Assembly (NCBI GenBank): GCA_011048645.1
Contig: DSDR01000106.1
Coordinates: 1-16,839 of the forward strand
Direction of reading: 5' to 3'
Source of the DNA: Phycisphaerales bacterium
GTDB lineage: Bacteria; Planctomycetota; Phycisphaerae; Sedimentisphaerales; Anaerohalosphaeraceae
DNA length: 16,839 nucleotides
Below, in pieces: positions 1-6,766 of the stretch. A program made the position numbers and the translations under genes. The notes beneath the pieces are model-generated. The model saw only the letters and a program-made list of their open reading frames with translations, was not told the origin of the DNA and did not search any database. Position 1 is the first letter of the stretch, and each line of letters begins with the position of its first letter.

Positions 1-220
1 ATAGACGGCAAGGGTATGGCCCGCAATCAGCAGAAAGACCGGGATATTTTGCTTACGCTGATCTTAATTTTTAATAGGGCCTTAAATTAAAATCGGTTTT
101 GGGGCTTTTCGCCATCGACAGTCCGGTGTATAATTGCTAAAACAACCCAGAGGTGAACAATCGAGATAGTTTACAAGGAATTTGATTTTTGCGGTACGGC
201 CGGCCTGGCCGTGTTCACGG
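1..220. other. 5' region without a convincing gene
   Basis: No complete gene can be supported here. In frame 1 of the + strand 29 codons are open up to a TAA at 88-90, the first twenty or so with organism-like codon choice, so this could be the tail of an upstream gene, but it matches no family I recognise. From about 61 to 100 the sequence is AT-rich and looks intergenic. A TATAAT hexamer lies at 129-134, but I see no good -35 element at 16-18 bases upstream. A purine-rich AAGGAA at 175-180 sits only one base from the in-frame TTG at 182, too close to serve as a ribosome binding site for it. Confidence 0.4.
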
Positions 221-250
221 TTCACGGGCGCTCACAATCCGTGCTATGCT
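221..250 (+). promoter_or_regulatory. Candidate sigma-70 promoter with extended -10 for the exbB-exbD pair
   Basis: TTCACG at 221-226 (-35-like) is followed after 18 bases by TATGCT at 245-250, preceded by TG and one base (242-243), which matches an extended -10. Transcription would start near 257, giving a short leader to the ATG at 275. This placement argues that the coding region does not begin at the upstream in-frame TTG at 182. A tandem copy of GTTCACG (213-219 and 220-226) overlaps the -35 element and could be an operator, but this is speculative. Confidence 0.45.
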
Positions 251-274
251 AAACTTGCAGAGAAAAAAGTGGAT

Positions 275-1117
275 ATGTTATATTTTATTTCTGAATCGGC
301 AATACGTCTCAAACTGTTCACGGCGACGGCCTCTGCGCCCGGCGGTGTGAGCCTGTATGAGCATTTCTTCGCGGCCGGCGGGCCGATTGTCTGGTTTATC
401 CTGCTGCCGATGTCGGTGGCGGTGGTGTATTTGGCGATTGATTTGATGCTCAGCATACGGCGGAAGCGTTTGCTGCCGGCTGATTTGGCCTCACGGATCG
501 CGGCGCATACGGCTCAATACGGAACGGTCAGACTGGCCGAGCGGTTCGGTCGTCGTCCCGCGCTGGTCAGTCGTGCGGTGATTGGGGCGTTTCAGCGAAG
601 CCAGCAGCTTCATTCGGATGCCGCGTCGGTGCGCCAGTTTGCGGCCGAGTCGCTTCAGGAAATCGGTCAGCGGCTGCTGCGAAAGGCCGAGTGGTGCCAG
701 ATTATCGGCAGCGTCGCGCCGATGGTGGGGCTGTTCGGAACAGTTTTCGGGATGATTCGGGCGTTCAATCTGTTGGGAATGACCGACGGCCAGCCCGCCT
801 ATGACCAGCTTGCCGCGGCGATTTCGGTCGCGCTGGTGACAACGTTTTGGGGGCTGATGGTGGCGATCCCGGCGTTGTTTTGCTACGGCATCTTTCGATC
901 GCGGATAGAGGCCTGTATCGGCGAGGCGGCGATTGAAACGGATGTGCTGCTGGGGCAAATTTTCAAGATTCAAAGTGTTACCGCCAAGCAGACCAACCCC
1001 GAACACTCAGCCGGTTCAAGATCCAATGGAAAAAAAAACGCACAAGATGAGGCCGACGACAACAAGGCCGAACGTGTTCAGGATATTCTGTATATGACCG
1101 AACCGCCGCGTTCGTAA
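275..1117 (+). CDS. MotA/TolQ/ExbB-family proton channel protein
   Basis: An inner-membrane subunit of an energy-transducing proton channel of the ExbB/TolQ type, 280 residues from the ATG at 275. A first membrane helix lies at about residues 36-59. Two further helices carry the family signatures: SVAPMVGLFGTVFGMI at about 146-161, and an AISVALVTTFWGLMVAIP stretch at about 182-199. The last 50 or so residues form a charged hydrophilic tail rich in K, D, E and N, which is longer than usual. The frame is open back to a TTG at 182, but that start has a badly spaced ribosome binding site and would add a non-conserved extension upstream of the candidate promoter. GTG 269 is another possible start. 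The ExbD-type partner begins 13 bases downstream. It is not a clear flagellar MotA, because the partner lacks a MotB-type peptidoglycan-binding domain. TonB/Tol-like energisation is the likely role, with substrate unknown. Confidence 0.82.
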   Translation: MLYFISESAIRLKLFTATASAPGGVSLYEHFFAAGGPIVWFILLPMSVAVVYLAIDLMLSIRRKRLLPADLASRIAAHTAQYGTVRLAERFGRRPALVSRAVIGAFQRSQQLHSDAASVRQFAAESLQEIGQRLLRKAEWCQIIGSVAPMVGLFGTVFGMIRAFNLLGMTDGQPAYDQLAAAISVALVTTFWGLMVAIPALFCYGIFRSRIEACIGEAAIETDVLLGQIFKIQSVTAKQTNPEHSAGSRSNGKKNAQDEADDNKAERVQDILYMTEPPRS

Positions 1118-1130
1118 GTCGGGAGACCCT

Positions 1131-1592
1131 ATGACCGGACGTTTTTTATATCGTCGGTTTTCGGACATTGAGGGCGAGGCGTTTGATATGACGCCTGTGA
1201 TCGATGTCGTGTTTCTGCTGATTATCTTTTTTATGCTGGTCTGTCAGTTTATCGTTGCAGACCGGTTCCGTGTACAGGTTCCCGAACAGATTGCCTCAGC
1301 CGCGGCACTGCGGGAAGATCATCGATTGCTGACGCTGACCGTTGCGCCGCAGGGTTCGGACGTGCTGTATGCGGTGGATGATGAGCGTCTGAAGACGGCC
1401 GATGCGGCGGACTTGTCGGCGGTGATTACCGCGGCGATTGACGAGCATTATCGCGGCACCCCGCCCGGCCGGCCTCGAATCGTTCGGTTGCGTTGCGACA
1501 GAACGGCGGTATTCGGCAATGTCCGTCCCGTTCTCGAAGGGATTGCCCGCAGCACCGCAACGGACGTGGACTGGGCGGTACGGGGGAGGTAG
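1131..1592 (+). CDS. ExbD/TolR-family biopolymer transport protein
   Basis: The partner of the preceding ExbB/TolQ-like channel protein, 153 residues, usual length for the family. A short cytoplasmic N-terminus leads into the signature FDMTPVIDVVFLLIIFF, a single membrane helix at about 21-42 with the conserved membrane aspartate at Asp25, the residue that carries protons in this family. The rest is a periplasmic domain of mixed strands and helices ending near residue 150, with no OmpA-like peptidoglycan-binding segment, which separates it from MotB. GGGAG six bases before the ATG is a good ribosome binding site, and the 13-base gap to the previous gene implies one transcript. The gene ends 36 bases before the converging activator gene, and I see no clear terminator between them. 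Confidence 0.85.
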   Translation: MTGRFLYRRFSDIEGEAFDMTPVIDVVFLLIIFFMLVCQFIVADRFRVQVPEQIASAAALREDHRLLTLTVAPQGSDVLYAVDDERLKTADAADLSAVITAAIDEHYRGTPPGRPRIVRLRCDRTAVFGNVRPVLEGIARSTATDVDWAVRGR

Positions 1593-1628
1593 GATTAATT
1601 CAGAATTTATGATGTAGAATTGGAGTTG

Positions 1629-3017
1629 TTATACCGGCTGGGCGACGTTGTGTTCCTGTGCCGGTTCCTGGATGTTGTATTGCTTGAGCTTGGCATAAAG
1701 GGTCGCGCGGGTGATGCCCAGCAGCGAGGCGGCGCGGGTTTTTTGCCAGCCGGCCTCTTCCATCGCCTTTTTAACCAGTTCTTTTTCAGCTTTTTCGAGC
1801 GAAAAGTCCTTCAACCCTCCCGTCCGAGGTTCCGGCGTTTGCGGCGAATTCGACTGTTCGGGGTTTAGAATGAGCGTGCTGGTGCCGATCCGGTCGCTGG
1901 CTTCGAGCAAAATCGCCCGCTCGATGACATTGCGCAGTTCGCGGACATTGCCCGGCCAGTGATGGCGCAGCAGCATCTCCGCGGCCAGCTTGGTCAGTCC
2001 CTTGATGCGTCCCTTTTTTTCAGGGCAGATATCCGAGTTGCGGATGAAAAATTCAGCCAGCAGGAGAATATCGTCCCTGCGGCTCTCGCAGCGGAGCGGC
2101 GCCAGCGCGATCGGACAGATGGACAGCCGATAGTACAAGTCCCGACGGAACTTGCCCTGTTCGACCTCATTGAGCAGATTGCGGTTGCTGGAGACGACAA
2201 TCGTGGCTTTGCATTCGATTTCTTCGCTGCCGCCGACTTTGCGGAAGGTCTTTTCCTGCAGCACGCGAAGCAGCTTGGCCTGCAATTCGGGCTGCATCTC
2301 GCTGATTTCGTCAAGAAAGATCGTTCCCTCGCCGGCCAACTCCAAAAGCCCTGTTTTGTCGCGTTCGGCGCCGGTAAAGGCGCCTTTGACGTGTCCGAAC
2401 AGCTCGCTTTCGAGCAACGTAGCGGTCAGGGCGGCGCAGTTGACTGCGACAAATTGACGGTCGCCGCCGTAGCGCATCAGGTGGACGGCCTGAGCGGCCA
2501 GTTCCTTTCCGGTGCCGGTTTCGCCGACAATCAGGATGGGGTTGCAGGCGCTTTGAGCCACCAGTCGAATCATCCGGATGGTGCGCTGTATGGCTTCGCT
2601 TTTCCCGACAATCGACACTGCCGGCGGGCAGTCCTCAACAAAAAAACGATCATCGCTGTCGGCCGGGCCGTTGAGCAGCCGATCCATAATGACCCCCATT
2701 CGGCGTGTGTCGGCATAGCCGAAAACAATGTTAAGAATGCCGATTTGACGCAGTGTGTGTTCGTCTTCTTTGTCCTCTTGTTCACGAATGATGACGGCGG
2801 GGATATGGATGTTGTCGCGTTGGAGCTGCCGGGTACTTTCCGCTATTGCTTCGCTCGGTATCGCGGCGTCATAGACAATCACGTCCGGTTCAATCGTGCT
2901 GACGACCTGTGGAATGGCTCCGATCTCATCGGCGGCATACAACTCGGCAGCGAAGGGGCGAACCAATTGCTGCGCTTCAGGATGTTTCCCTACAACCAGA
3001 ATTTTGTCAACAGCCAT
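1629..3017 (-). CDS. Sigma-54-dependent transcriptional activator (NtrC/FleQ/FlrC type) with degenerate receiver
   Basis: A bacterial enhancer-binding protein of 462 residues (from ATG 3017), likely the activator of the divergent flagellar operon. Residues 1-115 look like a receiver domain. A candidate phosphoacceptor, Asp50, is in place (VIVYDAAIP), but the N-terminal acidic pair is replaced by Gly-Lys (ILVVGK), the Thr/Ser position by Arg78 and the Lys position apparently by Gly100, so phosphorylation control is doubtful. The AAA+ domain is intact: Walker A GETGTGKE at 165-172, the sigma-54 contact loop GAFTGA at 212-217, Walker B Asp236-Glu237, arginine-finger region FRRDLYYRLS near 290-299, and sensor II WPGNVREL at 354-361. 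A Fis-type helix-turn-helix (KTRAASLLGITRATLYAKL) occupies about 426-444. A TTG at 3032 is an alternative start, but ATG 3017 is preferred, with a weak AAAG upstream. The exact ortholog name (FleQ, FlrC, FlgR) cannot be settled by eye. Confidence 0.9.
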   Translation of the reverse strand: MAVDKILVVGKHPEAQQLVRPFAAELYAADEIGAIPQVVSTIEPDVIVYDAAIPSEAIAESTRQLQRDNIHIPAVIIREQEDKEDEHTLRQIGILNIVFGYADTRRMGVIMDRLLNGPADSDDRFFVEDCPPAVSIVGKSEAIQRTIRMIRLVAQSACNPILIVGETGTGKELAAQAVHLMRYGGDRQFVAVNCAALTATLLESELFGHVKGAFTGAERDKTGLLELAGEGTIFLDEISEMQPELQAKLLRVLQEKTFRKVGGSEEIECKATIVVSSNRNLLNEVEQGKFRRDLYYRLSICPIALAPLRCESRRDDILLLAEFFIRNSDICPEKKGRIKGLTKLAAEMLLRHHWPGNVRELRNVIERAILLEASDRIGTSTLILNPEQSNSPQTPEPRTGGLKDFSLEKAEKELVKKAMEEAGWQKTRAASLLGITRATLYAKLKQYNIQEPAQEHNVAQPV

Positions 3018-3416
3018 ATTCTTTGTACTCAAAAAGGGATTTCAATTTCGATATTGCTCCGATACCAAAGTAATGATGATGTCGGCTTAACGGGGAGAAA
3101 AACTTTAATTTTTTATGGGACGGTCCAATAAAAATTTTGTCGGACAAGATTCGTTCTCCGGTCGGTTGAGTTATCGGACGTTTTAGGCGGGCCAAAGCAG
3201 GTCTGTGCGCGGAAAATTTTGCCGGTCTATCCAGAGATTAAACAATTGCCTCCTTTCAGCAAGCTTCACAAATATTCTGTAAGTCTTTGAATACCCGCGA
3301 AATAAGATTGTTTTGCAAATATTTTTCGAGGGCGCGGCACACCAATTGCTTACGGTTCTTATTGGCGACGTGTTTTTCAGGCCGATGTGAATCGCAATGA
3401 ACATGGGAATCAAGTG
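3018..3416. promoter_or_regulatory. Divergent control region between the activator gene and the flagellar operon
   Basis: About 400 bases, more AT-rich than the flanking genes, with no supportable gene. It contains a sigma-54 promoter toward flgD (3335-3350). Three imperfect dyads could bind the divergent activator or another regulator: TTGTC-G-GACAA at 3137-3147, a CGG-AAAATTTT-G-CCG element at 3210-3224, and CTT-N4-AATATT-N4-AAG at 3264-3283. The last lies about 80-100 bases upstream of the predicted flgD start site, the usual enhancer distance. On the minus strand, TAAAGTTT (3107-3100) and GCCGACAT (3086-3079) resemble sigma-28 elements for the activator gene but are 13 rather than 11 bases apart. 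Confidence 0.6.
3335..3350 (+). promoter_or_regulatory. Sigma-54 (RpoN) promoter of the flagellar hook-basal body operon
   Basis: The sequence CGGCACACCAATTGCT matches the RpoN consensus TGGCACG-N4-TTGCW. GG at 3336-3337 (-24) and GC at 3348-3349 (-12) are separated by exactly ten bases, and GGCAC and TTGCT are intact. Transcription is predicted to start near A3361, leaving a leader of about 56 bases to the preferred flgD ATG. The divergent gene next door encodes a sigma-54 activator with a complete GAFTGA loop, which strongly supports the assignment. Confidence 0.82.
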
Positions 3417-3860
3417 ATGACATTGATTAGTTCGGCACAACAAAAGATAGACTTTATGACGCTGCTGGTGACGGAGCTTCGGCATCAGAATCCGCTGGAG
3501 CCGATGGACAACCAGCAAATGGCCGCTCAGCTCGCGCAGTTTACGCAACTGGAACTGACCGAGAAAATGAACGGCAGCATCGATTCAATGAATGAGACGA
3601 TGTCAAAGATGAATGCCAGTTTTGAAGGGGCGATGCTTGTGGCACAGATGGATTACGCCAAGTCCCTGCTGGGCAAAACCGTTGAATATTATTATGACGA
3701 TTACGACCAGATGCTCGAAGGCAAAGTCAATCGCGTCTTTTTCAATGAATCCGGTCATCTAACGCTTGAAGTGGAAAGTCAGGTGACTCACCCCGATGGA
3801 TCGGAGGCCGTGGAAGCATTTTATGTTCGTCTGGATGCCGTGGATGGCATAAAACAATAA
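3417..3860 (+). CDS. flgD: Flagellar hook assembly (cap scaffold) protein FlgD, short form
   Basis: FlgD caps the growing hook so that FlgE subunits polymerise, then leaves. The N-terminal signature is clear: FMTLLVTELRHQNPLEPMDN followed by AAQLAQFTQLELTEKM, at about residues 14-50. The second half (KSLLGKTVEYYYDDYDQ and the following strands) resembles the Tudor-like part of FlgD. The protein is only 147 residues, so the Ig-like FLG_D domain found in the enterobacterial protein (about 230 residues) appears to be missing, as in short FlgD proteins of some other bacteria. ATG 3417 is chosen because GGGA lies eight to nine bases upstream. GTG 3387, with AGG five bases before it, is a possible alternative adding ten residues. 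It is the first gene after the sigma-54 promoter and lies 41 bases before flgE. Confidence 0.85.
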   Translation: MTLISSAQQKIDFMTLLVTELRHQNPLEPMDNQQMAAQLAQFTQLELTEKMNGSIDSMNETMSKMNASFEGAMLVAQMDYAKSLLGKTVEYYYDDYDQMLEGKVNRVFFNESGHLTLEVESQVTHPDGSEAVEAFYVRLDAVDGIKQ

Positions 3861-3901
3861 ACCGAAAACCCCGGAACTGAATACCGTTTCAGGAGAACTG
3901 T

Positions 3902-5578
3902 ATGAGCTCAGCATTATCCGCCGCCGTATCAGGATTAAAGGCACATCAGACCATGTTGGATGTGGCCGGTAACAATCTGGCAAACGTCATCACCACCGGT
4001 TATAAGAGCAGTTCGGTGACATTTGCCGAGTTGCTCAGCCAAAATATTCGAGGCGCCACCGGGCCGACGGGCAATCTGGGCGGCACCAATCCGCTGCAAA
4101 CCGGAAGCGGCGTGGAGGTGGCGGGCATCACACGCAACCAGACTCAGGGCAATATCGTGTCCACCGGCCAGGATCTGGATGTGGCGATTGACGGTCAGGG
4201 TTATTTTGTTCTGTCGAATGGTCAGCAGGCTGTTTATTCGCGCGCCGGCTCGTTTGCAATCGACGCGGATAATACACTGGTGGACCCGGCGACCGGATAC
4301 AAGGTGCTCCAGTTGGACAACTCCACCATTCAGATTCCATGGGGCACGTCCATGCCGGCCAGTGCGACCGGCGAGATTGTGATGAACGGCAACCTGCGTT
4401 CGTCGGCTGACAGTAACCAGGCTACCTACAACAAAATTGTCTCCAATAGCGGATTTACAACCAATTCGGGGGCCAACGCCGCTAACAGCTCGACGCTGCT
4501 GTCCGAACTGGATCAATGGGGCACAGGCGGTTCGACCGGCTACGAATCGGGAAAAATTCTCATTTCCGGTATCCGCGAAGACGGAACAACGTTTGAAAAT
4601 GAAGAGATTACGTGGTCGGCCGATGCGCGTATGGAGGACATTCTCGATCAAGTCAGCGGGCTTTACAACAACAGCGTGGCGACGCTGGATTCCAGCGGAC
4701 GCATCGTGGTGACCGCGTTGGACAAAGGTTACAGTCAGGCCCAGATTACCGGTTTGAGCTATGTTCCCGGCGGCACGGAAAGTTTGTCCTTGCCGAGCTA
4801 TTTTAATTACAGCGCCATCGGCGGCAACGACAGCAAGACATTCAGCATCACGATTTTCGACAGTATGGGTGAACAGCACGTGCTGACGGGGACATTCGTT
4901 AAAACCGATACGCCGAACACCTGGGATTTGGTCATCACCTCCGTCAGCGGAGAGACGGAGGCCTCTTGGGATGGTTATGACATTTTGAATGATTCATCGC
5001 TGAATCGGCGAATTAACGGCATTGAGTTTAATACGGACGGCTCCTTTAAGGGGCTGAATTCGCCGGGGCAATCCACGACATTCTCGGTTCGCTTTGACAA
5101 CAACCCGACGCCGCAGGAAATCACACTGGACTTGGGAACCGAGGGTGAATTTACCGGGCTGACGCAGTTTTCCGGGCAGTCTTCCACGGCTGGGGCGCTG
5201 ACGCAGGATGGTTATGGGTCAGGCTCGCTTTCGAGTGTGAATATCGACCAGAGCGGAATGGTCATCGGAATGTTTACCAATGGCGTCAAGATTGATATTG
5301 CTCAGCTTCAACTGGCGGTGTTTTCCAACGCCAACGGGCTGGAATCCGTGGGCAACGGGTATTTTCTGCCGACCGCCAACTCGGGCGACGCCACCGCGAC
5401 GATTGCGGGTACCAACGGCGCCGGCACGATTCGCGGCCAGAGCCTGGAGGGATCCAATGTGGATATGGCCACGGAGTTTGTTACGCTGATGCAGGCTCAA
5501 AACGGCTATCAGGCCAACGCGCGAACCATTCGGGTCGCGACTGATATTCTTCGGGAACTGACGAACTTGATACGGTAA
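3902..5578 (+). CDS. flgE: Flagellar hook protein FlgE
   Basis: FlgE polymerises into the flexible hook outside the cell. It has 558 residues, longer than the 400-odd of enterobacterial FlgE, with the extra length in the exposed middle domains. The N-terminal D0 segment starts LSAAVSGLKAHQTMLDVAGN with the NNLANV motif, and the family signature SGVEVAGITRNQTQGN occurs near residue 70. GEIVMNGNLRSSAD (about 158-171) and KTFSITIFDSMGEQH (about 313-327) are typical FlgE middle-domain sequences. The C-terminal segment, SLEGSNVDMATEFVTLMQAQ to ILRELTNLIR, closes the coiled core. AGGAG precedes the ATG by six bases. No secretion signal peptide is expected, since it leaves through the flagellar export apparatus. 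Confidence 0.95.
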   Translation: MSSALSAAVSGLKAHQTMLDVAGNNLANVITTGYKSSSVTFAELLSQNIRGATGPTGNLGGTNPLQTGSGVEVAGITRNQTQGNIVSTGQDLDVAIDGQGYFVLSNGQQAVYSRAGSFAIDADNTLVDPATGYKVLQLDNSTIQIPWGTSMPASATGEIVMNGNLRSSADSNQATYNKIVSNSGFTTNSGANAANSSTLLSELDQWGTGGSTGYESGKILISGIREDGTTFENEEITWSADARMEDILDQVSGLYNNSVATLDSSGRIVVTALDKGYSQAQITGLSYVPGGTESLSLPSYFNYSAIGGNDSKTFSITIFDSMGEQHVLTGTFVKTDTPNTWDLVITSVSGETEASWDGYDILNDSSLNRRINGIEFNTDGSFKGLNSPGQSTTFSVRFDNNPTPQEITLDLGTEGEFTGLTQFSGQSSTAGALTQDGYGSGSLSSVNIDQSGMVIGMFTNGVKIDIAQLQLAVFSNANGLESVGNGYFLPTANSGDATATIAGTNGAGTIRGQSLEGSNVDMATEFVTLMQAQNGYQANARTIRVATDILRELTNLIR

Positions 5579-5592
5579 TGATGCGTTAAGCA

Positions 5593-6765
5593 ATGTTTTT
5601 ATTTTCATTTCAATCTGTATGGATCGGTCTGGCAGGGCAGTTGACGCCCTATGAGCGGTTTGAAGCGATGCGGCGGCTGGATGCCGGCGGCCAGAGCCTG
5701 TTTACCAACAAGTGGTTTGTGCTGTTGGGCTGGTCGATGATCTTCATCCTGGTGCTGCTGCTGGTGGTGGTGCATCGGATACGGATTGAAAAAGAAAAAC
5801 GTCTGATGCAGCAGCGTTACGATGAATTGTCGGATCGGATGCAATTGACCGCCGCCGAGCGTGAGATTCTGGACGCGATCGCCGTTCGCACGGGATTTGT
5901 GCAAAAAGACGCCGTGTTTCATCACGCCGATGCGTTTGAAAACGGGCTGGCTCGGCTGATGCAGGATGTCTTTGCCGATGGGCATAATCTGGCTTATCGC
6001 AAACGGCTTCAGGCGGCGGTGTATTCGATCAAGGAAAAACTCGGTTATGTCAAGCCGGCGCCGGTCAGCCGGCCGCGCAGCGTTAAAGAACAGAGCAGTC
6101 GGCATATTCCGGTCGGCGCCGCCGTGAGGCTGTCGCTGGCAGGGCACGACGAGAGTCAACAGATACAAGGTCAAGTCGTGGCCAACGACCGGTATGAATT
6201 CATCGTCAGGCCGGAAATCCCGCTGGCCTGTCAGCCGGGACAAATGTGGCGATTGCGGTATGAGATCGGTACGATCACGTGGGAGCTGGAGGCGATTACC
6301 CTGGCCGCATCGGATAAGGGACTGGAACTGAACCACTCGGATCGTGTTCATTTTGTGAATCGAAGGCGGTTTCCGCGTGTGACGGTTCGAAAAAGTGCCG
6401 CCGTTGCGCCGTTGCCGCTGTTTCGCAGTGCTCAGGAAGCCGACGATTTGCGTCCGGTGTTTTTTGATGCCCAAATCAACGAGATTTCCGGCCCGTCGCT
6501 GCGCGTGCATACCGACCTTGAGTTGGCGGTAAAGGATCGCGTGCTGGTGGTTTTCGAGCTGGAGCCGAAACGGATCGTGCAGGATATCGCGCTGGTGCGT
6601 GATATGCGTCAGACGCCGTTGGGACGGACGGCGATTATTGAGCTGATAGGCTTGAATGATCAGGCCGTGGCCGAATTGGTGCGCGTGACCAACCAATTGA
6701 TCAGTCGGTCGGCGGCGGTTGCGACCGAGCAGGAAAACGAAAATACTTTTGCGGAGGTATCCTGA
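5593..6765 (+). CDS. Membrane-anchored PilZ/YcgR-like protein in the hook operon
   Basis: I recognise the domain class but no named gene. The 390-residue protein has a moderately hydrophobic start (1-16), a strong membrane helix at about 41-61 followed at once by basic residues (HRIRIEKEKR), a helical possibly coiled-coil linker to about 150, then two beta-rich domains. The first (about 172-255) resembles the YcgR-type N-terminal domain. The second begins with NRRRFPRV, where Arg258 and Arg262 fit the RxxxR c-di-GMP motif of PilZ domains. The second PilZ motif (D-x-S-x-x-G) reads EISGPS at 297-302, so the Asp and final Gly are replaced and nucleotide binding is uncertain. The basic flank predicts cytoplasmic beta domains. 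It lies 14 bases after flgE and one base before flgF, so it is cotranscribed and likely tunes motility or hook-basal body function. Ribosome binding before ATG 5593 is weak. TTG 5641 and ATG 5668 are possible later starts. Confidence 0.72.
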   Translation: MFLFSFQSVWIGLAGQLTPYERFEAMRRLDAGGQSLFTNKWFVLLGWSMIFILVLLLVVVHRIRIEKEKRLMQQRYDELSDRMQLTAAEREILDAIAVRTGFVQKDAVFHHADAFENGLARLMQDVFADGHNLAYRKRLQAAVYSIKEKLGYVKPAPVSRPRSVKEQSSRHIPVGAAVRLSLAGHDESQQIQGQVVANDRYEFIVRPEIPLACQPGQMWRLRYEIGTITWELEAITLAASDKGLELNHSDRVHFVNRRRFPRVTVRKSAAVAPLPLFRSAQEADDLRPVFFDAQINEISGPSLRVHTDLELAVKDRVLVVFELEPKRIVQDIALVRDMRQTPLGRTAIIELIGLNDQAVAELVRVTNQLISRSAAVATEQENENTFAEVS

Positions 6766-6766
6766 G

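Noticed and set aside
1..63. Minus-strand hydrophobic reading (QRKQNIPVFLLIAG...) suggesting a divergent upstream gene
   Set aside because: The frame is closed by a stop just upstream at 64-66 and no ATG, GTG or TTG lies between that stop and the window edge, so it has no plausible start.
155..190. Short leader peptide from GTG 155 (11 codons)
   Set aside because: It is very short, lacks a well-placed ribosome binding site, has no attenuator-like hairpins after it, and lies upstream of the likely promoter.
182..274. N-terminal extension of the ExbB-like protein from TTG 182
   Set aside because: The purine-rich AAGGAA is only one base from this TTG, the added residues are not family-like, and the better extended -10 promoter lies inside this stretch (221-250).
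275..1592. Flagellar stator MotA-MotB
   Set aside because: The second protein ends after a TolR/ExbD-sized periplasmic domain and has no OmpA-like peptidoglycan-binding motif. The membrane signatures fit ExbB/ExbD better.
1959..3131. Long + strand open frame opposite the activator gene
   Set aside because: The minus strand encodes a complete AAA+ activator with all expected motifs. The + frame has no recognisable domains and is a shadow.
5605..6696. Long minus-strand open frame opposite the PilZ-like gene
   Set aside because: It is His/Arg/Gln-rich without domain motifs. The + strand reading has a membrane helix, PilZ features and operon-consistent spacing.
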